Origin: a virus
Strand: one strand, 5' to 3'
Length of the DNA stretch: 24,623 nucleotides
IMG/VR virus record: IMGVR_UViG_3300031951_001151
Span: 1 to 24,623 of that record
Shown: piece by piece, positions 1 to 7,242 of the stretch
Layout of the letters: the number at the start of each line of letters is the position of its first letter
How positions within the stretch are numbered: the stretch's first letter is position 1
Program-made: the position numbers and the translations under genes
The notes under the pieces: model-generated
Seen by the model: the letters and a program-made list of their open reading frames with translations, nothing else
What the model was told of the DNA's origin: nothing
Databases searched by the model: none

Positions 1-25
1 TTGGCCGAACGAGAGGAGAGGGCCT

Positions 26-256
26 ATGAAGGTGGGTGACAAGGTCCGTATCAAACTACATGCCCGCGAAGAATGGGTTGCTGATGTTGCCAATATTGTA
101 GATGGTGCGGTTGGGACACTGGCATCGATCTATAAGGGGATGTATTTGGTAACGTTCAATCCACCACTCTATCCTACGCGGAAGCGGGGGTCGTATAACC
201 TACCGCAACCCGTGTCGGGTATGCATTTCGATCGTCAAGACCTCATTGCGGCATAA
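26..256 (+). CDS. Small protein, possible SH3-like/KOW-type fold (hypothetical)
   Basis: A 76-residue protein preceded by a good ribosome binding site (AGGAGAG about 7 bases before ATG 26). It opens with VGDKVRI and alternates short hydrophobic stretches with glycines (GAVGTL, MYLVTF), a pattern seen in small phage SH3-like barrels, but no catalytic residues are evident and the fold is inferred. A degenerate copy of the window's palindrome lies in its 3' part (202-220), and the stop codon falls within a TTGCGGCATAAC motif that recurs elsewhere beside the palindromes. It is followed after 30 bases by the next gene. Function unknown. Confidence 0.7.
   Translation: MKVGDKVRIKLHAREEWVADVANIVDGAVGTLASIYKGMYLVTFNPPLYPTRKRGSYNLPQPVSGMHFDRQDLIAA
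202..220. repeat. Degenerate copy of the dispersed palindrome
   Basis: ACCGCAACCCGTGTCGGGT keeps the left half of the palindrome with one change (A to C, shared with the next copy) and has lost a base in the right half. It lies within the coding sequence of the first gene, about 66 bases before the start of the next gene. It is probably a decayed or duplicated copy of the element at 261-278. Confidence 0.5.
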
Positions 257-260
257 CTTA

Positions 261-278
261 CCGCAACCCGTGTTGCGG
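261..278. repeat. 18-bp palindrome, copy with one mismatch
   Basis: CCGCAACCCGTGTTGCGG, one base (left half) from the consensus, flanked on the left by the conserved A. The right arm runs directly into GGAGG, the ribosome binding site of the gene starting at 287, so a hairpin formed in RNA would overlap that site. It is preceded at 246-257 by TTGCGGCATAAC, which resembles the right arm plus the CATAAC tail found after copies at 2701 and 11573. Confidence 0.85.
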
Positions 279-286
279 AGGTGGTT

Positions 287-526
287 ATGCGTACTTCAAA
301 ACAACTCAAGTCTGATGTGCGGTTCGCCAGGCGCATTGCACAGCTCATTTCAGCACACCTATCTGATGATGAGTTTGCACGCTTGTTGGCTATGCTTGAT
401 GGGTCCGACCTTATCGAAGATGCCATTGAGAAGGTCGGGTTCTGGAGATGCCCGCACGTGTACGTGAGGGGCAATCGCAAAGCCGTAAAGCGAGAACCTG
501 TGAAGGCAATGGGTAAGGAGGAGTGA
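287..526 (+). CDS. Hypothetical protein
   Basis: A 79-residue protein. ATG 287 is preferred over the in-frame GTG 281 because GGAGG at 276-280 lies 6 bases before it. The N-terminal half is predicted helical and charged (SDVRFARRIAQLISAHLSDDEF); the C-terminal tail is basic. The stop TGA overlaps the ATG of the NADAR gene, so the two are probably translationally coupled. The start sits 8 bases after a palindrome copy. I do not recognise the family. Confidence 0.7.
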   Translation: MRTSKQLKSDVRFARRIAQLISAHLSDDEFARLLAMLDGSDLIEDAIEKVGFWRCPHVYVRGNRKAVKREPVKAMGKEE

Positions 527-1038
527 TGCTGAAGTATGTAAATGATCCCACAATCATCGCATTCACCAGGGCCCGATTACCCTACGGATGGCTCGGTAAC
601 ATGAGTGCCTATCCGGTCACCATCTTTGAGGTGTGTTGGCCTACCGCCGAACATGCATTCCAAGCCATGCGGGTGCATGAGAACTATTGGAATACGGTAC
701 GGGATGCTGCATCACCCATGACCGCTAAGATGCTAGTGAGGGGGATGATATCTAGGGGTGGTTACTTTATGGTGGTGGAACCCCGTACCGTGCGTGACAT
801 TGAGAACATGCGTACGGTGTTGATGCAGAAGGTGATTCAGAATCCCAAGCTAGCAGTAGCGCTACTCCAGACCGGAGACAGCCTAATTGTTGAAGACGTT
901 ACTAAGCAGCCACATGACTTGTTCTGGGGCATGAAGTTGGTTGGAGACCATTGGGTGGGGGACAACATGCTTGGGTTATTGTGGATGGGGGTACGCGCTA
1001 GGCTACGAGGCATTATTCCTCAACAGGGGGTTCTATGA
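526..1038 (+). CDS. NADAR-domain protein (YbiA-like N-glycosidase family)
   Basis: This 170-residue protein is essentially one NADAR (formerly DUF1768) domain. Family hallmarks appear in order: YGWLGNMS (20-27), WPTAEHAFQ (38-46), a conserved AK (67-68), QKVIQNP (101-107), TGD (116-118), FWG (133-135) and GDNMLG (145-150). Known members include YbiA, which cleaves N-glycosidic bonds of riboflavin precursors, and NADAR proteins that remove ADP-ribose from guanine and act as antitoxins to DarT1. In a phage the latter activity could reverse host ADP-ribosylation of DNA; that role is inferred. ATG 526 overlaps the preceding TGA and has AAGGAGGAG upstream; the GTG at 523 is rejected as too close to it. 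Confidence 0.9.
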   Translation: MLKYVNDPTIIAFTRARLPYGWLGNMSAYPVTIFEVCWPTAEHAFQAMRVHENYWNTVRDAASPMTAKMLVRGMISRGGYFMVVEPRTVRDIENMRTVLMQKVIQNPKLAVALLQTGDSLIVEDVTKQPHDLFWGMKLVGDHWVGDNMLGLLWMGVRARLRGIIPQQGVL

Positions 1039-1280
1039 GTAAGAAGGTAATTGGCATCGACCTAGCATCCGGTAAGGACTACACGTCAATGGTTGTGATG
1101 GGGGGCGGTAAGGTTCTGCAACTGCATCAAGGTACAACGATGGATGTGGAGCAGATTAGGGCTGCTGTCCGGACATTAGAGACTGCTAATCAGATGTCGG
1201 TGAATGCGAACAATGTTCTGAAGTTCGCAGTATGGTTCAAGTCGCAATTGTTCAGGGAGATGGGAGGGACTGGCATATGA
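1035..1280 (+). CDS. Hypothetical protein beginning with a GIDLASG motif
   Basis: An 81-residue protein whose ATG overlaps the stop of the NADAR gene (ATGA). It begins KKVIGIDLASGKDYTSMVV, resembling the first strand of an RNase H-like fold (aspartate-containing GID followed by small residues), but it is far too short for a complete nuclease and the rest looks helical. It may be a small phage protein with a superficial resemblance. The stop overlaps the ATG of the next gene by 2 bases. Function unknown. Confidence 0.65.
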   Translation: MSKKVIGIDLASGKDYTSMVVMGGGKVLQLHQGTTMDVEQIRAAVRTLETANQMSVNANNVLKFAVWFKSQLFREMGGTGI

Positions 1281-1660
1281 AGCCTGTAGACCAGACAGTG
1301 TTTACGGTACCGGGAGGCAATTGCTTCTCAGCGTGTGTTGCGTCGTTGTTGCACCTAAGCATTGATGAGGTGCCGTACTTTATGGGGGATGAACCGCCTG
1401 ATAAGCCCAATATGTGGTTCAGGCGGTTCTTGGATTGGTTGAAGCCTAAAGGGTTATGGGCGGTTACCATTGAGCTGGGTAATGGTTGGGTGCCATTCGG
1501 TGAATGCATCCTATCGGGCAAGTCTCCTAGGGGGGACTTTCTACATAGTGTGGTGGCCGATGGTCTAACTATCATTCATGACCCACACCCATCCAGAGCC
1601 GGCATACTGACGCGGGAAGACGTAGTGGTGCTGATTCCTAGGATCATCTATAGGTTGTAA
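1277..1660 (+). CDS. Papain-like cysteine peptidase-like protein
   Basis: A 127-residue protein starting at ATG 1277, which has GGGAGGGA upstream and overlaps the previous stop. GGNCFSACVASLL (13-25) places Cys16 at the start of a helix, as in papain-fold and C39-type peptidases. HSVV (90-93) supplies a candidate catalytic histidine and HDPHPS (101-106) a candidate aspartate, giving a plausible Cys-His-Asp triad. WFRRFLDWLKPKG (47-59) is also typical of related short phage and bacterial proteins. No signal peptide is visible, so it would act in the cytoplasm. Substrate unknown; it could be a peptidase, deamidase or an inactive relative. Confidence 0.6.
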   Translation: MKPVDQTVFTVPGGNCFSACVASLLHLSIDEVPYFMGDEPPDKPNMWFRRFLDWLKPKGLWAVTIELGNGWVPFGECILSGKSPRGDFLHSVVADGLTIIHDPHPSRAGILTREDVVVLIPRIIYRL

Positions 1661-2652
1661 TGACTCTGACGATCAGAGACCTCTACACGACATGTCCTAA
1701 GTGCGGAATGTACTTGGGTGCCTACGCAATGCGCGCACGCGGGCAAGTGCGGCATAAGTGCCAACAACAATCGGAGGCTGATATGAGTAAGTACAGAGTC
1801 GAGACGTTTGGTCCATTTGAGATTAGCGAAACTGATAACTTCGCAGAATTCACATCCAAAGACGGAGACGGCGTGGACATACCGTTGCAGAACGGGGTGG
1901 CGCGTGTGCGCGTTACAGTGCGCAAGCGTCCCGGAGAACCGTCTGAACCATTCGAGCACCAGATTGGACGCCTTGCTAAGTGCATCATGGCAGAGGTTGA
2001 GGGGGAGCCAAGTACGTCGGACGGTGCGGTTGATGTGGCAATCCGTCTCATCAAACACGCGTACGGGCATAGACCGCTAGACCTAGGTCCTACCATTGCG
2101 GTGGACTTCGACGGCGTAATCCATTCCTACGTTAGTGGTTGGAAGGGTGTGGATGGGATTCCGGATCCGCCCGTACCAGGGGCCATTGAATGGCTGAATG
2201 ATGTGGTTACGGAATGCCGTGTTGTTATCCACACCACAAGGGCCGAGAGTCCTAAAGGGGTGGCCGCCATTGTTGAGTGGTTGAAACGGAACGGCGCAAC
2301 CCCACAACTCTACAACTCAACCATCACCAATAAGAAGGTACCGGCGGTCGTATACATTGACGACAGGGCATTCCGATTCACCGGTACATTCCCATCTATC
2401 GAGAAGCTGCTGATTGGAATGAAGCCCTGGTACAAGCAACCATCCTTTAGCGGACCCCACATAGGGACTCGCGGTAGGACGAGAAGTGAAGCGGCGCACG
2501 CTGCTATCGATATGATGGAACGAGAAGGGTTGTTGGATGATTCCAAATGTGTTGAGTTGAAGTTTGGAACCGATACGGGGGACTATCGACACACATGTAC
2601 GGTTGTGGATACCGTGGCTGAGCCCATGGACCTTACCAAAATCCCCCTCTAA
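1660..2652 (+). CDS. HAD-like phosphatase with N-terminal zinc motif
   Basis: The 330-residue protein carries a HAD-fold domain at about 144-250. Motif I is AVDFDGVIH (D149, D151), motif II HTTRA (191-195), a lysine near K225/K226 is a candidate for motif III, and IDD (233-235) is the acidic motif IV. These residues bind Mg2+ and form the phospho-aspartate in HAD hydrolases. The first 40 residues contain CPKC (12-15) and HKC (32-34), a possible zinc knuckle. An in-frame ATG at 1783 has its own GGAGG, so a shorter 289-residue form may also be made. The start overlaps the upstream stop (TAATG). The substrate may be a nucleotide or sugar phosphate; this is not determinable here. Confidence 0.8.
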   Translation: MTLTIRDLYTTCPKCGMYLGAYAMRARGQVRHKCQQQSEADMSKYRVETFGPFEISETDNFAEFTSKDGDGVDIPLQNGVARVRVTVRKRPGEPSEPFEHQIGRLAKCIMAEVEGEPSTSDGAVDVAIRLIKHAYGHRPLDLGPTIAVDFDGVIHSYVSGWKGVDGIPDPPVPGAIEWLNDVVTECRVVIHTTRAESPKGVAAIVEWLKRNGATPQLYNSTITNKKVPAVVYIDDRAFRFTGTFPSIEKLLIGMKPWYKQPSFSGPHIGTRGRTRSEAAHAAIDMMEREGLLDDSKCVELKFGTDTGDYRHTCTVVDTVAEPMDLTKIPL

Positions 2653-2700
2653 TCCCACCTATACGGCCGACACCAATCCAACTAAACTAACACCTAGGCA

Positions 2701-2718
2701 CCGCAACACGTGTTGCGG
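2701..2718. repeat. 18-bp palindrome, perfect copy
   Basis: CCGCAACACGTGTTGCGG with left flanking A, followed by CATAAC. It lies in the 88-base gap between the HAD gene and the next gene, 22 bases before ATG 2741. The same gap holds CCAACTAAACTA (2678-2689), a 12-mer that recurs at 13691-13702 beside the half-site. Confidence 0.95.
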
Positions 2719-2740
2719 CATAACAGGTTAGGAGGCATTC

Positions 2741-2953
2741 ATGCGACGACCGTTGTATGTCACGAACAAGGCTATGGTCCACTACATGTATTGGATGTGC
2801 GCACATAGCGCCAAAGAGCGACGGCTGCAAGAAGCACACTCGCGCGCCACCATATCGTTGGAGGCGTGGTTTGAATTCGTCAGATACCGGGGCAATTCGT
2901 ACACACATATTGAGTTCTACGAAGCCTGTTGGGGAATCTCCAATGGCCCGTAA
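2741..2953 (+). CDS. Hypothetical protein
   Basis: A 70-residue protein with a strong site (TTAGGAGG) before ATG 2741, first gene after a palindrome copy. Aromatic and basic residues dominate (YMYWMC, WFEFVRYRG); one central helix is likely. Its end overlaps the start of the next gene by 11 bases. A long alternative frame also runs through it from 2757, but the ribosome binding site supports this frame. No family recognised. Confidence 0.65.
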   Translation: MRRPLYVTNKAMVHYMYWMCAHSAKERRLQEAHSRATISLEAWFEFVRYRGNSYTHIEFYEACWGISNGP

Positions 2954-3224
2954 ACGTCTAACCAGTGCACAGCTAACCGCACTAGATAGGGAGGTAGTGG
3001 TTGGGGCGGTATGGACGGTTGAGGAGTTCCATACCCTGAATCCGGTGCAGGTAGTGAGGGAATGTGCTGATGGGTTGTTTGTGTGGGTTGTGCCTAAGTA
3101 TGGAGTAGAGGGGCGCAAACACCCGTTCAAAGTAGGCCGTTCATTCTTCGACCTATCGGGGTCCAAGTACATTGGGACCGATAAGGTATGTGACCACGAG
3201 CAGATAACCGATCTAATAGGATGA
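2943..3224 (+). CDS. Hypothetical protein, paralogue of the product of 13713-13973
   Basis: A 93-residue protein starting at ATG 2943, preceded by TTGGGGA. The longer frame from 2757 would overlap the previous gene almost entirely and lacks a comparable site. It aligns along most of its length with the protein at 13713-13973: shared features are GAxW near the start, NPVQVV against SPIQIV, VWVVP against VWIVP, a K/R-x-P-I/F-x-V segment, FxxxxSxYxG, and a terminal CxHExxT. The pattern suggests a small beta-rich domain, function unknown. Its stop overlaps the next ATG. Confidence 0.75.
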   Translation: MARKRLTSAQLTALDREVVVGAVWTVEEFHTLNPVQVVRECADGLFVWVVPKYGVEGRKHPFKVGRSFFDLSGSKYIGTDKVCDHEQITDLIG

Positions 3225-3466
3225 CTATGAAACTCCAATTCATTGCAACGGTGTTCGAGAAACGTGAGCGAGAGAACGCAACCTCAACAACACTGACGTC
3301 CACTAACGCTGAGATTGCGATTTACCATTCTCCGAAGGACGCCAAACACTTCGGTCCCGTTAGGGGTACTGAGGGGGAGTCAAACAAGTTCTTTCGGGTA
3401 ACCATTGAGGAGGTGCCATACAGTGAAGCCAGCAATGGGACAACCATTGAGGACTACGCTTCATGA
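3221..3466 (+). CDS. Hypothetical protein
   Basis: An 81-residue protein. ATG 3221 forms an ATGA overlap with the upstream stop; an alternative ATG at 3227 is two codons in and has AGGA about 6 bases before it. The sequence is polar and Thr-rich (ATSTTLTSTNAEIAIY), likely beta-structured at the N-terminus. It ends four bases into the start of the next gene. No family recognised. Confidence 0.65.
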   Translation: MTMKLQFIATVFEKRERENATSTTLTSTNAEIAIYHSPKDAKHFGPVRGTEGESNKFFRVTIEEVPYSEASNGTTIEDYAS

Positions 3467-3699
3467 ACACCGCGAGGGCTGTCATGCTGTGCGCGGCATC
3501 GTACATGCTCTCAAGGGAAGCTGATGCCATCTACTACAATCTCGAAGCATCTGATGAGGAGCGCAAACGTGCACGTGAGCTTGATAAGGTATCCCATCAG
3601 ATGGCAAAGGATGCCGGCGCACTTGATAGCGATACACTTTGGCATCAAGGGGTGGAGTGGGTAACTAACGCCGATACTGACAAGTATGCGGATGACTAG
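3463..3699 (+). CDS. Hypothetical helical protein
   Basis: A 78-residue, mostly helical and acidic protein (DEERKRARELDKVSHQMAKD). Its ATG overlaps the previous TGA (ATGA), indicating translational coupling. No signal peptide or membrane segment is evident: the N-terminal MNTARAVMLCAASYML is only weakly hydrophobic. It is followed after 9 bases by a gene with its own AGGAGG. Function unknown. Confidence 0.65.
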   Translation: MNTARAVMLCAASYMLSREADAIYYNLEASDEERKRARELDKVSHQMAKDAGALDSDTLWHQGVEWVTNADTDKYADD

Positions 3700-3708
3700 G
3701 AGGGTGTG

Positions 3709-4002
3709 ATGAAGATGGGATTGATAGATCCGGAGACTGGTGAGGTGTGCGCCGTATTCAAAGTTTCAGAATCGAGCATAGATGACGTTCATAAGGCATT
3801 GTGTGATAAAGGCACATTCAAGATGCCTGTATCGGTTTGGATTGAATACTTACCGATGCCTAAGGCCAAACCGGCTATCGTTTGTATCAACCCTAAGATT
3901 CGCCAACACCTGTGCTACACATGGGCAACTAAACTGAGGGACTTGCAACATAGGGATGTGAGATGTGATAGACCTACGCTTGACTACAAGTTCAACATCT
4001 GA
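3709..4002 (+). CDS. Hypothetical protein
   Basis: A 97-residue protein. ATG 3709 is chosen over GTG 3706 because AGGAGGG at about 3696-3702 gives better spacing to it. The N-terminus (MGLIDPETGEVCAVFKV) reads like a small beta-hairpin domain; the C-terminal half is basic. No recognised motifs. A 36-base gap to the next gene contains TTGACT but no convincing -10. Confidence 0.65.
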   Translation: MKMGLIDPETGEVCAVFKVSESSIDDVHKALCDKGTFKMPVSVWIEYLPMPKAKPAIVCINPKIRQHLCYTWATKLRDLQHRDVRCDRPTLDYKFNI

Positions 4003-4038
4003 GACGTTCGGGGTTGACTTGAAGCACGCGAGGCCAAC

Positions 4039-4221
4039 ATGTGCGGTGGAAAGATTCAATCCTATGTGGTGGGGTATCGGCATACTGACGGGCGCAACCT
4101 AACCCGCTACGTTATGGCAAGCTCTGAAGCTGAAGCCATAAGTGTTGTGACGGCCGAACCTACCTGCGCTGAGTTGCAATACGTACAACTCCCCTCCCAA
4201 TTACAACCCCCAAAGCTATGA
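4039..4221 (+). CDS. Small hypothetical protein
   Basis: A 60-residue protein with GCGAGG before ATG 4039 and an ATGA overlap with the HNH gene at its end, which supports its reality. SYVVGYRHTDGRNLTRYVMASSEAEA resembles small phage proteins with a beta-hairpin followed by a helix. The Pro/Gln-rich tail is probably disordered. Function unknown. Confidence 0.55.
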   Translation: MCGGKIQSYVVGYRHTDGRNLTRYVMASSEAEAISVVTAEPTCAELQYVQLPSQLQPPKL

Positions 4222-4811
4222 GCCCCCCTAGGTGGTTGACTAAGTTCCCATATAGGGGTGTCGGCATATGTTCGTGGTGCGGTAAGGCCACCCCACCGAA
4301 ACGACGATACTGGTGTTCAAAGGAATGTGTTGAAGAGTGGATGATCCGTAGCAATGCCACGAGCCTACGTAGGGCAACGTTCGAACGGGACAGGGGCGTG
4401 TGCGCATTGTGCGGGGTCGACACAGAGGCAGTACACAACGAGCTAACCAAACTCTACTACGATGCCCTAGCGAGGCAAGTAGGGGCAGGAACGTATCATG
4501 CCAGTCATGCCCTAGCTAAGCGCATTCCCGACTCAGACCCCTACAGGGTTCGGATGCGTGAGTTGGGTAGTCCTAAGTGGATGAAGCGCTCTCTGTGGGA
4601 GGCCGATCATATTCAGACGGTTGTGGAGGGTGGCGGGGGTTGTGGGTTGGAGAACATTCGCACGTTGTGTTGGAAGTGTCATGCTGCGGAGACGGCTAAG
4701 CTACATGCCCGTCTGAAGGAGTTTCGTAGGCATTGCCCTCCTGATGTGGAGGCGTGGTTGGATGAACTAGGTACCGCAACACGTGTTGCGGCAGATAAGG
4801 AGGCCCCATGA
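4218..4811 (+). CDS. HNH endonuclease
   Basis: A 197-residue protein with a treble-clef HNH nuclease domain. An N-terminal zinc knuckle is formed by CSWC (18-21) and C33/C37; a second CALC (62-65) pairs with CWKC (151-154). The active-site region reads WEADHIQTV with D130-H131, then N146 and H155. HNH nucleases in phages act in DNA packaging or as homing or free-standing nucleases; lying in an accessory region away from any visible terminase, this one cannot be assigned. The C-terminal residues TATRVA are encoded by a palindrome copy. The start overlaps the previous gene, and the stop overlaps the next. Confidence 0.88.
   Translation: MSPPRWLTKFPYRGVGICSWCGKATPPKRRYWCSKECVEEWMIRSNATSLRRATFERDRGVCALCGVDTEAVHNELTKLYYDALARQVGAGTYHASHALAKRIPDSDPYRVRMRELGSPKWMKRSLWEADHIQTVVEGGGGCGLENIRTLCWKCHAAETAKLHARLKEFRRHCPPDVEAWLDELGTATRVAADKEAP
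4774..4791. repeat. 18-bp palindrome, perfect copy, inside the HNH gene end
   Basis: CCGCAACACGTGTTGCGG with the left flanking A. It is within the last codons of the HNH gene and 16 bases before ATG 4808, whose AAGGAGG lies just downstream. The preserved palindrome inside coding sequence argues that it is selected for itself or recently inserted. Confidence 0.95.
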
Positions 4812-5173
4812 AGTGCAGTATGATCGTTCCGAGTGAAGTAGTGGCCGAACACTTACACGCTCGCGCGTGTGCGTGGGTGAAACGTCTATTGGAGAAGTGT
4901 GAGGTACAGGACGGGAAGGTCGTTATACCAGAGGAGCTAGTTAGGTCACTAAGCAATGCCGGGAAGGATTACCAACAACTAAACCCCATAGACCGATCCA
5001 TTCTGCGGTATGAGGCTATGATGCTGATGCTGGCAATCACAAGGCCAGAGTGGCACGGGCGTAAGTTGGTACGGTGTGGGGAGTGCAGTAGGCGCGTCAA
5101 TGGTGTATGTGAAAACCATGGGTCCGAATGTGATGCGGACTGGGGTTGTGTGGAAGGATTGGAGGCACAATGA
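4808..5173 (+). CDS. Cys-rich, probable zinc-binding hypothetical protein
   Basis: A 121-residue protein with AAGGAGG before ATG 4808. The N-terminal two thirds look helical. The C-terminus carries C90, C93, C101, C108 and C114 in a CGEC-x7-C-x6-C-x5-C arrangement, consistent with a small zinc-binding module. ATGA overlap with the ParB-fold gene that follows suggests co-expression with the modification cassette, but there is no direct functional evidence. Confidence 0.7.
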   Translation: MKCSMIVPSEVVAEHLHARACAWVKRLLEKCEVQDGKVVIPEELVRSLSNAGKDYQQLNPIDRSILRYEAMMLMLAITRPEWHGRKLVRCGECSRRVNGVCENHGSECDADWGCVEGLEAQ

Positions 5174-5904
5174 AGAAGGCAAAGTCTGATAAGCAAATCG
5201 TCGGGACCGTTGAGCATGTTGGCATCGATACGTTGAAGCCCAACAAGTGGAACCCAAATAAGATGACTACCCGCAAGATGGATAGTCTGAAACAAGGACT
5301 GATGGAGGAGGGTTGGCTATCGTCTCAGACGTTGCTGGTGTGGGGTACCGATAAGGACGGAGTTGCCCACAACGTCATTATTGATGGTGAGCATAGGTGG
5401 CGGGCAGCGAAGGCTTGTGGGTTCAAACAGGCTCCTATTGTGGTGCTGAACAACATCACTGAGATGGAGGCAAAACGGCTAACCATCAAGCTCAATCAAC
5501 GACGTGGTGAGTTTGACAGTACGATGCTTGGAGACCTGTTGAAAGAGGTTGCACGCGAGACGGATGCAGCGCTGTCGCTGGGCTTTGAGGATGACTATGT
5601 GAGCAAGCTCATTGCATCTACGGATAAGACCGTAAGTGCGGCAGTATCGGCAGCAACTCCTCCCCCTGCACCGCCACCCCCTCCTGCTCCACCGCCACCT
5701 CCTCCAACTAAGGTGGACGGCATCAAGGGCGTACAACCAAACACCCGCATTCCGGTCGTCTTCTACATGGATTCAGATGAGGATGCGACTTTGGTGCGTG
5801 AAGTGTTTGCGCACGCTCAACGGCAATTCGAGTCTGACAGTAAGTTGCTGTTGAGTGCCGCCAAGTACATCAAGGCCAATCCGACCGCTATTCCAAAGGG
5901 GTAA
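5170..5904 (+). CDS. ParB/Srx-fold protein with proline-rich linker
   Basis: A 244-residue protein from ATG 5170 (TTGGAGG upstream, ATGA overlap). Residues 15-125 form a ParB N-terminal domain: KPNKWNPNKM (23-32), DGEHRWRAA (72-80, the phosphate-binding box of ParB/sulfiredoxin folds), and the following LTIKLNQRRGEFD (104-116) typical of phage ParB-like proteins. There is no KorB-type DNA-binding helix-turn-helix, so it is not a classical partition ParB. A poly-proline linker (about 164-179) leads to a C-terminal domain of roughly 60 residues. In phages such domains often sit beside DNA-modification genes and may act as nuclease or nucleotide-dependent enzyme. It opens the radical SAM/glycosyltransferase cassette. 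Confidence 0.85.
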   Translation: MKKAKSDKQIVGTVEHVGIDTLKPNKWNPNKMTTRKMDSLKQGLMEEGWLSSQTLLVWGTDKDGVAHNVIIDGEHRWRAAKACGFKQAPIVVLNNITEMEAKRLTIKLNQRRGEFDSTMLGDLLKEVARETDAALSLGFEDDYVSKLIASTDKTVSAAVSAATPPPAPPPPPAPPPPPPTKVDGIKGVQPNTRIPVVFYMDSDEDATLVREVFAHAQRQFESDSKLLLSAAKYIKANPTAIPKG

Positions 5905-7241
5905 TGATGAAACGCGTAATGCCGGACGGCTCCAGTATCGACATGACCTATAAGTCCCCCCGCGTTAGTGGGGAGATTTATGAATGTGGGTTGCCCCTTA
6001 CGTTTGACCAGTACAGCTATTGCGAATTCAGGTGCGCATACTGTTTCGCATTCAGTACTAAGTCGGTGAATATGGGGGGCAGTAAGGAGAAGAGTCTAAG
6101 TCGATACGACTACCCGCTTACGTGCGTTGATGTGGAACGGGTAAAGTCCCTGTTCCTGAAGCGCACAACCAGTGAGAAGGGTGTTGTGCCGATGATACAG
6201 AACCTCATGGCAAAGCGGGCCCCCTTCCATTGGGGAGGGCTATGTGATCCGTTCGACGGCCATGAGGAGAGGTATCAGGTAGGGTTGGAGCTGCTCCGGT
6301 TCTTGCGCGCCATGAACTACCCGACGGTGTTGTGTACTAAGGGTGTGTTGATGACCCGAGACCCATGGCGTAGCGTGCTGATGCAGAGTAACTTTCGGTT
6401 CCAGCAAAGCATCATTACTCAGGACCCTGTGAAGGTGGCAGTAGTGGATGCAGGGTGCCCTGATGCGGAAGCTAGGTTTGAGGCTATGCGCGTACTTGCG
6501 CGCGAGATGGGCCTCATTACGACGTTGCGGTTACGGCCCATCATACCGGGCATCGTTACGCCTAAGGACTGCGTGGAACTTATCAGGCGTGCTCACGCGT
6601 GTGGGGCAGTAGGTGTGAGTACGGAGTTCTTCTGCGTTGAGGCACGGGGGGAACATAATCGAGAGCGGTATGCGCCGATGAATGAGGTGGCGGGCATTGA
6701 CATCTTTGACTTCTACCGTAAGAACTCACCAGGCCAGAGCGGATACTTGCGCCTAAACCCTGAGGTGAAGAATCCGTACTTCGACGCCATGGAGTCGACC
6801 GCTAAGTCGTTGGGGATGCGGTTTGCCATCAGTGACTTCCATGGCAAGGAGCGGAATAACTGCACTACATGCTGTGCGGTTTACTGGGATGATGAGACCC
6901 AATTGGGAGGCAATGCTGAAGGGCCCTTTATCAACTACGGTACACTCACGCGCGGCATCCAATTGGCATCCCGTACGGGATTCGTGTCGTTTGGGGATGT
7001 GGCTGAATCGCTCGATTGGGCCGAGCATATTGTGGATAGTAACTTTCAGGGGTACATGTGCTCGAACCTGGAGCGTAGCCGCAACCGCAATAAGACGTTG
7101 AAGGACGCCCTACAGGGGGAATGGAATGACCCCAATAACAGCAAGTCCCCTCACCGCTACACGTACGGCCAACTGAAGCCCATACGGGTGAATGATGCCG
7201 GGGATGTGGTGTATCAGTGGGTAGGTAGGAAACCAACCTAG
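5904..7241 (+). CDS. Radical SAM enzyme, spore photoproduct lyase-like
   Basis: A 445-residue enzyme. C40, C44 and C47 in YCEFRCAYC form the CxxxCxxC motif that binds the [4Fe-4S] cluster and S-adenosylmethionine. GGLCDPFDGHEERY (111-124) and LRLRPIIPG (208-216) fit the strands of a partial TIM barrel as in the SplB-like family. A further NNCTTCC (318-324) may bind a second cluster or a metal. Family members perform radical chemistry on DNA lesions or nucleotides, so a nucleic-acid base substrate is possible but unproven. The start ATG overlaps the ParB-fold gene's TAA (TAATG); a second ATG one codon later is equally likely. The next gene is separated by a palindrome. Confidence 0.85.
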   Translation: MMKRVMPDGSSIDMTYKSPRVSGEIYECGLPLTFDQYSYCEFRCAYCFAFSTKSVNMGGSKEKSLSRYDYPLTCVDVERVKSLFLKRTTSEKGVVPMIQNLMAKRAPFHWGGLCDPFDGHEERYQVGLELLRFLRAMNYPTVLCTKGVLMTRDPWRSVLMQSNFRFQQSIITQDPVKVAVVDAGCPDAEARFEAMRVLAREMGLITTLRLRPIIPGIVTPKDCVELIRRAHACGAVGVSTEFFCVEARGEHNRERYAPMNEVAGIDIFDFYRKNSPGQSGYLRLNPEVKNPYFDAMESTAKSLGMRFAISDFHGKERNNCTTCCAVYWDDETQLGGNAEGPFINYGTLTRGIQLASRTGFVSFGDVAESLDWAEHIVDSNFQGYMCSNLERSRNRNKTLKDALQGEWNDPNNSKSPHRYTYGQLKPIRVNDAGDVVYQWVGRKPT

Positions 7242-7242
7242 A

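Noticed and set aside
2757-2942. Upstream extension of the gene at 2943
   Set aside because: It would overlap the well-started gene 2741-2953 almost completely, and the paralogue at 13713 has no such extension.
2687-3238. 183-codon minus-strand frame
   Set aside because: It overlaps two + strand genes with good starts and coupling, includes the palindrome, and has no recognisable domain.
4014-4042. TTGACT as a promoter -35
   Set aside because: No TANNNT at 16-18 bases; the expected -10 would overlap the start codon at 4039.
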